Source: Adiantum capillus-veneris (Eukaryota; Streptophyta; Polypodiopsida; Polypodiales; Pteridaceae). Taken from it: a stretch of 64,000 nucleotides of DNA. The stretch lies in assembly GCA_014529385.2 (NCBI GenBank), contig CM043970.1:40353279-40417278 (forward strand), in the 5' to 3' direction. Every line of letters begins with the position of its first letter. The stretch's first letter is position 1. Of the stretch, positions 12,059 to 21,022 are shown in pieces. The position numbers and the translations under genes were made by a program. The notes below the pieces were generated by a model. The model searched no databases and had not been told where the DNA came from. It saw nothing but the letters and a program-made list of their open reading frames with translations.

Positions 12059-13979
12059 AACTTTGTATTGAATCTTTCTAAAGAGATCCACATTCAAAAA
12101 AGATGTTTTGGTGCAAAAAATTGTCAAATTTACATTAGTTTTTGATTTTTTTCATATCTCTAGGCATGTCACCCCTATATCTCAAAAACTTTCTTCTTTT
12201 ATAGCCCTAAAGAAGGTTGACATTTGTCTCCTTAGCTGCTGTTGCTGCATAGCTAAAGTAGCAAAGAAAGTATCCTTCTCTTGAGGCATTAAATCCTACA
12301 GCATACCCAAATATTCTAAGTGCTGCAGCTCTCTCAAGTAGCATGATCTTGTTTGCATTGATTTGAAGGGGAGTGTACCTCAAAAACCGTGACAATATCT
12401 TCAGGGAAAATATTGGCAACTCAGGATCTTCAAAATACTGCATGTGAAAAGCACAGAAGGTGGCACTATCCAATGTAGGCATGTAGTGCATGAGAGAGGA
12501 GGCATCCCTTCTTGAAGTGCCCTCTATTGCTTTCCCTCTCGAGCCTTTAGCTCTCCCAATAAAATTGTCTTTGTCAAGGAGTTCAATCTACAAAACAAGA
12601 CACCATTAATGAGTAATTAAAACAAACTTGAAAAAAAAGGAAGATTTCAGAAGGGAGATCAAGGTGAAACTAAATCTACCTTTTGCAACTCATCCTCGGC
12701 AATGACTTTTTCTTGAAGGAGATTGCATGATCCAGTCATCTCTCTTATGTCAACATCCTTTCCAAATTTTTTCAGCTTAAAGTCTCTACCAAAAGATTGG
12801 ATGCCAAGCTCAACAAGTCTCTTCTCAAAATTCTTATCTTTGAGGTAAGGTTTTTCCTCTTCCACTCTTTTCATGCATAGAGCAAATGCATCAGGAGCAG
12901 GAAGAAAATCTTTATTGAACGTCTGAAGATCAAGTGCCAAAAACTCCTCTTTTGACTCTTCTTCCGTGTCAACAAAATCTTTGGCCATCTCAAAAGCTTC
13001 AAAAATGGTTGCAATACATTAGTCCTCCCTCATATTAAGCAGACATTGGATATGATGGAGAGGGATATACTCTTTTCCATTGATATAGAAGTAGGGAAGG
13101 TTTGAAACAGTAAGGGAAGCCTCAGACACCTCTACCTGCTCTTTTGGCTCATCAATGAAAGTACTAGCTCTAAATTGAGGCACATCAAAATTTGCACTCT
13201 CCTGCTCCTCAGCTGCAACATCAATTTCCTCCTCTTTTAGAATTTCACTTTTTTCAAGATGCAAAACTGTGGAAACATTTGTATTTGTTCCCTCTTTGTC
13301 TGTATCTTTCACTTCATCACCTTTGCCTTGCATATCAACTTTAAGGAACAAAAAGAAAAGGAAGGCAACTTCTTTGGGAACAAGGTTGCAAGGCTTTGAA
13401 TGTAATTGACAAGAAATGGTAGGTGGACAAATAAATGAAGTCTTCTTAGCAAATCTTCCAAACCTCCTTGCTACTTTGCCTTTCTCAATTGAGTTGGTAG
13501 TAAATTCAGTAAGATACAAAGTAGGGATACTCTAGTACACTGCACTTGCTATTGTTGAACGCCCCTCCCTGCTGCCCTCGCACTGCCCCCTAACCCCGCC
13601 TGCCCTTCCGTGTGGAAGCCCAGTCCCCCGCCCCCCCTGCTGTGCGTACCCGCCTGCTTCCCCCATCTCGTGCTGCCCCCCAGCCCGCCCGCTACCCCCC
13701 TCTCATGCCGCCTTCCCCCCCGCTCGCTGCCTCTTGAGATCCCGCACACTGCCCACCTTATCCGATCATCCCCCCCGTATTCTTCTTCCCGAAGCCTCCT
13801 ACACTTGGCTCTGGTAGCAGTGTGTCTTTGGACAGTGCTCTGCATGCTTGGCTACAGAGTCGCATCACCGCCCGCTTCCTCGCCACAGCAGTAGACACAG
13901 ATGGAGGCTCTAGCTCTGCCACAGAGGGACTCGTCCGAAGCCCCCTCGCCCAACCCTGCTGAGCCCACCATTCCACTTG

Positions 13980-14641
13980 CTCTTTTTTGGACAGAGCAAG
14001 CGAGCCTAGCCTGCAGAGGTAGAGCGCTTACAGGCGACTTCTGTCATCTGCAAGATTCTCGGCACTTGACCTAGTAGAGGAGAGCTGCATGACCTTCTCC
14101 AGGCTCGCCTTTTCGTAGAGGTGGGCAAGATCTTGGATGTACAGATACTCGGATGAGGTTACTATCAGATCGAGTTAAGACTTCCGAGATGGCGTCCAAG
14201 GTCATCGCCATGAGTCCATAGAGAATCCGAGTAGCACGAGCCCACTTTTGACAGTGGAGACATGGTTTTGACCCTGCTTCGGATGTTCTAGTAGCGGAGG
14301 CAGACATCCCCATCTCCATCTACTTTCTGGGTTTGCGGAGGGAGTACTTACCACTTTTGTCCAGGATCGGCTCAGCCATTGGGACTGTCCTGGAGACACC
14401 TCGCACGGCAGCCTCAGTAGCTGCCAAGGCGGCTTGCATTCCCTCAATTCACGCTTTGGTCAGAGACACTCGCATGCTCCCGAAGGTTATTCTTCTGCAT
14501 CCGGTGGGTGGGGGTTGTTTTAGACAGAGTGTGGAGTATTTGGGCCTCTGGAACCAGTGCTTCATTTGTCGACAGATGGGCCATCTAGCGAAGGCTTGTC
14601 CATGGAGGAGTCCTCGACCTACACCACAGCCTCAGCCCTAG
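13980..14641 (+). pseudogene. LINE ORF1 (gag-like, DUF4283-type plus CCHC)
   Basis: Across frame breaks the translation shows FLGLRREYLPLLSRIGSAIG, which fits the end of the DUF4283 region of plant LINE ORF1 proteins, then VEYLGL..QCFICRQMGHLAKACPWR, a CX2CX4HX4C knuckle (near 14552-14600), and a proline-rich end. Such proteins coat element RNA. The N-terminal part is scattered over three frames. The copy at 57964-58272 keeps the same 3' part. Confidence 0.65.
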
Positions 14642-14910
14642 CTTGCAAGGGCTGGCCAGCAAACACAAACAAACGCCTAGCTTAGATTAGCCGTTTTTTT
14701 CTCTAGGAGTCTTTGGCTCGTCAGGCTACAGCGAGAGAGGAGGAGCTGCATCTCAGATGGGGCATTGCTTCATTACAGAGGATGCAGGAGCAGCATCCAG
14801 ACAGTCCTTGGTTGGAGGAGGAGCTACAGCAGGCTTGAAAGGAGCTTGTTATCACAGAGGAGAGGTGACATGAGTTTGCTTTCCATCAACAGGCATCTCA
14901 GTGGACCCAA

Positions 14911-17900
14911 GTGGGTGACAGAGTGACTGTTGCTTTCTTTGAGGTAGTGGGACCTCGGCATTCGCATGCCAACGTCAGTCAGTTGAGGAGGACCGACGGG
15001 TCAATTGCTTCTGAGCCCGAGGATATGCATGCAATTGCTATTGACTTTTATCGTGAGTTACTGTCTACAGAGTCCCAGTCAGAGCATCAGGATGCATGCA
15101 AGGAGCAGGTTTGGGCACAAATGCCTTGTGTTGTGACTGAGGAGATGTGTCAAAGGCTTGAGCTACCACTTCAGCTTGAGGAGCTGCACACAGCTCTTAG
15201 GGCCCTCCCCTGTGGTGGTAGCTGTCCAGGTGAGGATGGGCTGACTCCCAGTTTTTTCTTGGAGTACTAGGACCTGCTTGGCCCAGATCTCTGTAGTGCT
15301 TTTCAATACATTTTGCACACAAGAGTGATGCCTGACAGCATGAGTGAGGGCATGATCTACCTCATTCCCAAGGAGGATGGCTCCTTGGATGAAATTTGAC
15401 AGTGGTGCCCCATCACCATCCTCAACTCAACCTACAAAATTCTTGCCAAGGCTCTAAGTTTGAGGATTCAGCCACTTCTAGAGAGCCTTATACATGGGAC
15501 TCAGACAGGTTTTGTCAAGGAACGTAGTATGCTTGACAACATCTTTACTTTTTGGGAGGCTTCTGCCCTGGCACGGCTCTGTGGTGAGGACCTAGTGATT
15601 CTTCTTCTCAATTTTGAGAAGTCAGACGACAGAGTTGACTGGGAATTTCTAGAGGGCACTCTACGCAGGATGGGCTTCTCAGATGCTTGGATCAGAGGGG
15701 TGTCAGCTTTGTACAGACACGCTCATAGTCAGGTACTTTGCGCAAGAGGTAGAGGTGATCGCTTCATGCTCACATGTTCGGTCAGACAGGGCTGTACTCT
15801 TGCCCCCTTCCTCTTTCTGTTCTATGTGGAGGCGATGAGCAGGTTTTTGGTGTCGCAGCAGGTTGGTCTACGCGGCTTAGCACTCCCTATTCGGGGAGAT
15901 GAGCTTCTGGACGCTAAGTTTTCCAACAACTCAGCCTTGTACTTAGATGGCCAGGAGGCCAACCTTCACAGGTGTGAGCAGGATTTGGAGACCTTCTGTT
16001 GTGCATCGGGCGCACTGATCAACTGGAGAAAGACAGTGGCTTTCTCGGTTGGTAGTGCTCTTGTACCCGATTGGATGCCAAGAGAGGGTTTTAGGTGGAT
16101 TCCCCCAGGGATGCAATTCGGTACTTGGGCTGTCAGGTTGGTTTGGACTTGTCTCTCGAGCAACAGGTTGCTCCCCTTCTCCTATCTATCCGGATAAAGT
16201 TGTTACATTGGAGCTCAACACGACTTTCTTTGGCTGGAAGAGTAGTAGTGGCCAACCAAGTGTTGTTGGGGCGACTATGTGGTACATCACTTCTTGCTAG
16301 ATCTTCTAGATTTCTTGTATCAACTAGGTAGAGAGGCTGATCAGGAACTTCCTTTTGTCAGGACGCGACACTCTGATAGCCCGAGCCAAAGTGGCTTGGT
16401 AGATCATCACTCTTCCTTGTTCACACAGAGGGCTTGGGATCATTGACCCAACACAGCACAACAGAGCCCTTCTTGGGAAGTTCATCGTCAGAGGACTTCC
16501 TCCAGGTGAGGAGTTCTTGCTATAGCAGCTTCCTGCTAGGGTGCCTCAGTTAGGAGGCCCCTGGAAACCTTCATACCAGATGGATCTTCAAAGAGATGCA
16601 CAGAGTTGGTTTGAGCAGGAGGCTGGAGGACCGCTTCGCTTTGAGTTTGCTTTGATTCTGGGAGCTCTTGTGGCGAGGCCTAGAGCAGAGAGAGGAGCAG
16701 AGACAGCCTACTTACACAGAGGAGTGCCTACAACATCCCCTTGTCTGGAACTCCATGGTTAGCACTGAGAGAGGCCACTTGGTTGGTAGTCCGCCTCATG
16801 TTTCCTTGGGTCCCATGGCAGCGGGTCCATTGCGCTCTTTGGCTAACTAGTTAGAGTTCACAGGCTTGTCATAAGAGGTGCAAGGTTTCCATCTCTACAA
16901 GGCATGAGAGGGGTGTAGAGCATGTGCCAAGACATCTCAAAGGCAGTTCCTGCTGAGTGGCTCACGCCTCTCGAGCCAGTAGCACCTAGGTGGATGGGAG
17001 CCTTCACACGATTGGAGGTTCTCATCTCAGTCAGGGCCTGATCAGTGACTATTCCATTCCTTTTCTTCGAGCTTCAGGGTGGGGGACGCCTACAACGAAT
17101 TGCAGTAGAGGCCTCGTAGGTTGTAGAGTGCTGTTTTCAGAGGATCCAAGTAGTGGGCATCTGTGGGAGGACTTGTGTCATAGATCCTGACCCAGCAGCT
17201 CTTTAGACTAGACACTGGAGGTTGTCGGCTTGGGAGTGTTGTCCACTGGCACGAGTATAGTGAGATCCTGGTGAGTGGCTCTGGAGGGACCCCTTCTCTT
17301 CTGTAGAACACCCAAGAGTCTCGTTCTTTCAGTACATTGTTCGACTGGGAAGTCATATACTAGCAGCACAAAGAGAGGCCCGCCCCGCTGCAACACCTCA
17401 TTGGCAGGAGGAGGGTCTCACAGCTGAGTTCTTGGCAGCCTTTTGGGAGGGGTTGTGGGACTCCAGACAGCCGAGGTGAGTCACCTTGTTTTAGTGGATG
17501 GCCGCACACAGAGATACATCAGTTAGGAGCTAGCTAGTGCATAGTGGTCTCTCGATCGCATGTGCAACTTGTGATCATCTTGTGGAGAGTCATCATCGCT
17601 GTCTTTGGGACTGTCCCTCGGCCCAGCAGGTGTGGCTACAAGTTCTTTGGCTGATGCCTGCTCTCTCCACGGCTCGACAGTACACTTGGGGAGCAGCAGC
17701 TTGGTCCACCCTCACGGGATCGGCACTTCATTTTCAGCTATCTTCTGCCAGCAAGATGATAGTGATTTAGGAGGGGCGACCTACACTCCAGCCTGCTACA
17801 GAGCTTACTCCACAGGAGTGGTGCAGTGAGAGAGAGGAGTGTTGGGAGCTCATCAGTGGCCTGACACTCTGGTTCATCTGGCGAGCCCGTTGCTTCCGCA

Positions 17901-17940
17901 TCTTTGAGGCTCGCCTTATGCCACCAACAAAGACTATTTG
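14911..17940 (+). pseudogene. LINE ORF2 remnant (RT and zf-RVT, no endonuclease)
   Basis: The linker upstream of RT (GDRVTVAFFEVVGPRHSHAN, then ELHTALRALPCGGSCPGEDG) follows ORF1 after only about 270 bp, so the ~230-residue endonuclease is missing. RT blocks follow: MIYLIPKEDGSLDEI, THGTQTGFVKERS-type motif (GTQTGFVKERSMLDNIFTFW), LLLNFEKSDDRVDW (the first catalytic Asp is Asn here), SVRQGCTLAPFLFLFYVEAM and FSNNSALYL in place of the usual Y/F-A-D-D motif. The zf-RVT near 17553-17650 has CATCDHLVESHHRCLWDCPS. Many stops follow RT. Inactive. Confidence 0.75.
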
Positions 17941-18534
17941 CAATTTTTGGCTAGAGATCCATACTCTCATACGACAGCTTGAGGGACTATAGAGCAACTC
18001 CGACCGCATGCGAGAGCACAAAGAGGCTTTCGTTTGACTCTGGCGTCCTGGGCCTTTTTACACCATGGTCCAGGGTGTACTCCGATGGCATTACCGACCA
18101 CCTGTGTGGCTTTTCCCTCCCCGCATTTCTTGATTTAGCCCCATTGTACATATGTTGGTTATTGTAGCCCTCTCTTGAAGAGGTGGTGGTTGTAGCCCTA
18201 TGGGCAGTTTCAGTAACTAATGGAAGGATCTTTTTCTGAGAATTTGTTTTTTTTCAGTTAGATGGCAATAAGTCTTACCATCTAAAACCAAACACTTGCC
18301 TTCAACTGCCTCCGACAAACTCTTTGAATTCTTCTGACAAAAGTCCTTCAAATAGTCTAGCATAATTGCAAGATCAAACAGAGGGTTGAATATTTCATAT
18401 GCCTTGGTGTACACTTCCATGTCACCACCGTCCATGACAGGAACCAAGAGCTTCTCACTTGGAATCTCCTCTAAAATCTCTTCATGACCTTCATTCATGG
18501 TTTGGTTGGAAAAAAGTTTAAATCGAAGAATCAA

Positions 18535-19637
18535 AGAAGCTAGACCAAAACGGAGAGCCTAAGGCCGAAGAAAAACCCAAACGGCGCAATAGAAGCCCCA
18601 GGCACAATCTGTGGACTACCGCTATTGCGTCGTGCAGAGGTTTAGGCAACAACTACCAAACGGCATGATAGAAGCACGCGGCACAATCTATGGCCTTCGT
18701 TTATCGCGTCGTGCCAATCGATAAGAATGCGCCCAAAGAAGCCCGAACAAAGAGATAGAGCCACGTTCCAAAGTTTGCAAAGACTCACCCTCGCGTCGTG
18801 CGGGACCAACGTGATGGATAGAGAGAAGTGAGATAGAGTTGAGAGAGAAGTGAAATAGAGCTTGATGTTAAAACTAAAAGATTCTCGCGTCGTGCGACAC
18901 CAAAAAAAGTACGACACCACAAAAAGACGAGATCAAGCTTTATATAAGGAGGTCAAAAATGACCGTTATGGACACGTGTCATTCATGCACACGTGCCACA
19001 TGGCATGCTTCCAACGGTTATTGTACGGACGGTCGGTTGTATAAAAAGCTCAAGTCATGTGTTCATTTTTCACCTTCCCCCAAACAACACGTTCGGGTCG
19101 TTTCCTACCTCAAGAACCCTCCAAAATCTCTTCTTTCATCGACCCGCACACCCTCTTTCACATTATTTCATCCACCCGCACACCCCCTTTCTGCCTGATT
19201 TACCGCACGACACGATAGCGAGTACTTCCACACTTTTGGAATGCATCTTATCGCGTCCTGCGGTATCTTTCCATATTCCTGTACGACGCGAACGCGAGTT
19301 CATCATCTTCCTGTAGGATGCGATAGCTAGCTCTTTAGACTGTGGGTGTGCCTCCTACGCGCCCTGCGATGTCTTTTCATATTTCCGGGCCACGCGATAC
19401 CGAGCTCATCATCTTTCTGTACGACGTGATAGCAAGCTCTTCCAAATTTTGGGAGGACCTCCTATCACATCCTGCGGTATCTTTTCATATTCTCGAGCCA
19501 CATGATACCGAGCTCTTCCAGATTGTGGGAGGATCTCTTTTCACATTATTCTGGATACTTTAGAAGTTGCTTGTACCTCTCTACGGGTCTTGTTTTGAAG
19601 AATTTTATGACAAAAGATAGAAGTTTTTGACTATCAA
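18535..19637. promoter_or_regulatory. Divergent upstream region of gene B and H3 gene
   Basis: Between the start of gene B (minus) and the H3 ATG. TATA-like boxes on the plus strand: TATATAAGG at 18941-18949 and TATAAAAAG at 19040-19048, either placed to drive the H3 gene. The core CGCGTCGTGC recurs at 18627 (partial), 18705, 18792 and 18886; CGCGTCCTGCGG at 19252; and reversed GTACGACGCG at 19281. These regular CpG-rich motifs in otherwise AT-rich DNA look like protein-binding sites, either for regulation or for the transposase. Function is inferred. Copy B lost most of this region. Confidence 0.5.
19205..19545 (+). repeat. Three ~106-bp tandem repeats upstream of the H3 gene
   Basis: The landmark CCTGCGGTATCTTTTCATAT (with small changes) recurs at 19257, 19363 and 19471, so the period is 106-108 bp. 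Each unit also carries a GCGATA(C/G)CGAGCTC-like block and a CTGT(A/G)(C/G)GA(C/T)G block. Copies are about 80-85 percent alike by eye. The array is conserved at about 61610-61940. Confidence 0.8.
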
Positions 19638-20150
19638 ATGGCGAGGACAAAACAAACTGCAAGAAAAGTTTACCAAGCCCCAAAAGATTTAGAGGAAGAT
19701 GATGACAACCAAAAAGAATCAGTAGATCCAAAGGTTGTAAAGAAATAAGGGAAACCACCTACACAACCAAAAAGAATCAGTCGATCCAAAGGTTGTAAAG
19801 AAATAAGGGAAACCACCTCATCAGAGGCCTACTGCTAGAAAAAGATTGAATTATCAAGTCAAATCTCTAAGGGAAATAATGAAAGCACAAAAGTCTACTT
19901 GTCTTCTCATTTCAAAGCTACCTTTCATGAGAGTTGTCAAAGAGATATCAGATAGAATTGTGAGCATGATGAATATCAAAACCTTTGTTTCAGTAAGTGG
20001 CAATCTCAAGCCTTGATGTGCCTTTAAGAGGTTGCAGAGGATTTTCTTATAGACATTATGAATAATAGCTACATTGTAGCTGCATTTTCTCATAGGGTCA
20101 CACTTATGAGCAAAGATTTTGTGCTTGTGTCAAGGCAGGTACAAGTTTGA
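19638..20150 (+). pseudogene. Histone H3-like gene of the transposon (decayed)
   Basis: ATG at 19638 opens MARTKQTARKVYQAPK: the first nine residues after Met are exactly the H3 tail, with R2, K4, T6, R8 and K9, but S10 is Val. After an acidic stretch and a stop (TAA, near 19746) the histone fold follows in another frame: KSLREIMKAQKSTCLLISKL matches the H3 alphaN-alpha1 region (LREIRRYQKSTELLIRKL), then PFMRVVKEIS, and after a second frame change EVAEDFLIDIM and FSHRVTLMSKDFVL match alpha2 to alpha3 (EACEAYLVGLF, KRVTIMPKDIQL). The fold frame differs from the tail frame by one base, as expected from a 58-bp tandem duplication at 19706/19764. Loop 1 is longer than in H3, and a GTAAGT sits there (19993). 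The size is that of a complete H3 (136 residues) plus about a dozen. Its place among the transposon genes argues against a recent host copy. Confidence 0.85.
19706..19821 (+). repeat. 58-bp tandem duplication inside the H3-like gene
   Basis: Two copies begin at 19706 and 19764 (CAACCAAAAAGAATCAGT) and differ at very few bases. Because 58 is not a multiple of three it shifts the frame by one base between the H3 tail and the histone fold. Shared with copy B. Confidence 0.9.
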
Positions 20151-21022
20151 TAAGGCTCTTGAGCTTATTCCTAGTGAGGATCTTAACACTAGGTTGGTAA
20201 TGGGACACTTTTATGTCCTGTTAAGTGACCATTTTCCTTGAATTATGTCAAGAGTTTCAAAATGGATTTTGAGGTGCTATCTGTCTAGAAAGTTGTCTCA
20301 TGAGCTGAAAAAAACTCGACATTTTTTTGGAATATCAATTCCATCTTTAACCTTGTCCTTGCACAACATTTCATAACCTAAACTGTGTGAAAAAAACGGG
20401 TCCTGTTTTTGGCTTTTTTTAACTTTTTGCAACTATACCACTCTAGAATTCATGTTTGTGAGGTCTATAATGCTAGAGAACTATCTTTAGTAGTCCTCAA
20501 CATGTCTCGATGCTTCTAGGGAGAAATAAATGTTAAAGTTGTAAGTTATGACCAAATTACAAAAATTGTCAAATCCTGTTATTTAGCCAATTTTAGCTCT
20601 TCTATGATTTTTTTGGTGGCTTTCATCATATCCAAATGCAGTTTTGATTTTCTATGTCGCATATTGTAACATAAAGCTAATATTCCTTGAATTTTGGGGC
20701 ACCTAATACCCTATTTTGCATAGTAGACAACGATGGTTGATTTTTTCAATATAGAAGAAAACGAAACATTCTAGTATATCAAGTATAGCTTTTTCAATAT
20801 TGTTAGTTTTTTGTGACAACTACATGCATTTTGTAGGTAGTAACCATATCTAGTCATAAGGATCAAATTTGGCTAGATATTGAATAGTTTCTATGGAGTT
20901 CTACAACTCATAATGTTGAACCCAGTTTTTTCATGTTTGCTGTATTTAGCACTTCATCTTCGTCCCCAAGATTCCCCTTGGTAAGAGATGTATTATTCTT
21001 TTGACATGCTCCATGGATCCTT
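20151..21022. other. Spacer between H3-like and Ulp1-like genes
   Basis: No clear domain. A short frame in copy B (62642-62887, MSRVSKWILRCYMSRKLSHE) is interrupted in copy A; it may be an upstream exon of the Ulp1-like gene. Phrases such as GGGCACCTAATACCCTATTT are conserved in both copies. Confidence 0.4.

Larger units (their letters stand above)
1..13868 (+). repeat. Left arm of large inverted duplication
   Basis: The whole stretch reappears in reverse complement at 37549-52776 at a high identity that I judge by eye as a few percent divergence. Base 1 matches 52776 and the match ends at 13868 (opposite 37549), inside the GC-rich 5' part of the LINE. It includes unrelated insertions in the same order (tandem LTRs, gypsy remnant, coiled-coil fragment, transposon end, genes A and B), so it is a segmental duplication and not two independent insertions. 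The arm may continue beyond the window start, because the partner sequence does not stop at 52776. Confidence 0.95.
13545..18208 (+). mobile_element. LINE (L1-like) inserted in gene B intron
   Basis: A plant L1-type non-LTR element read from GC-rich 5' sequence (13560-13900) through ORF1 with a CCHC knuckle, ORF2 reverse transcriptase, and a C-terminal zf-RVT motif, to a 3' tail ending around 18208. The exact ends and target duplication were not found; no poly(A) is visible. The endonuclease domain normally found at the start of ORF2 is absent. The insertion predates the large duplication because both halves share it. Confidence 0.78.
12135..18534 (-). pseudogene. Gene B: unknown multi-exon gene split by a LINE
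   Basis: Exon 1 (18534-18279) reads MNEGHEEILEEIPSEKLLVP and ends at a good donor (GTAAGA, 18278). The next coding block begins after a CAG acceptor near 13544 and runs YLTEFTTNSIEKGKVARRFG, then an acidic stretch and NLPYFYINGKEYIPLHHIQC to 13019, then 12988-12680. A 92-bp intron (12679-12588) precedes the last exon, with DKDNFIGRAKGSRGKA and LDSATFCAFHMQYFEDPELP, ending near 12135. The nested LINE lies antisense in intron 1. Linking exon 1 to the rest is inference. There is a stop at 13019 and a TAG for Trp near 12207. No domain recognised; conservation in a second copy supports a real element gene. Confidence 0.5.

Noticed and set aside
13549-13976. Long GC-rich frames on both strands (Pro/Ala/Gly/Arg-rich), also at 37538-37995
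   Set aside because: The frames follow base composition of the LINE 5' region, overlap in several frames and carry no domain.
19638-20150. Ordinary host histone H3 gene or a recent processed copy
   Set aside because: Only the first nine tail residues are canonical; the fold is strongly diverged, the locus is embedded between transposon genes with a shared promoter region, and there is no poly(A) or flanking duplication of its own.
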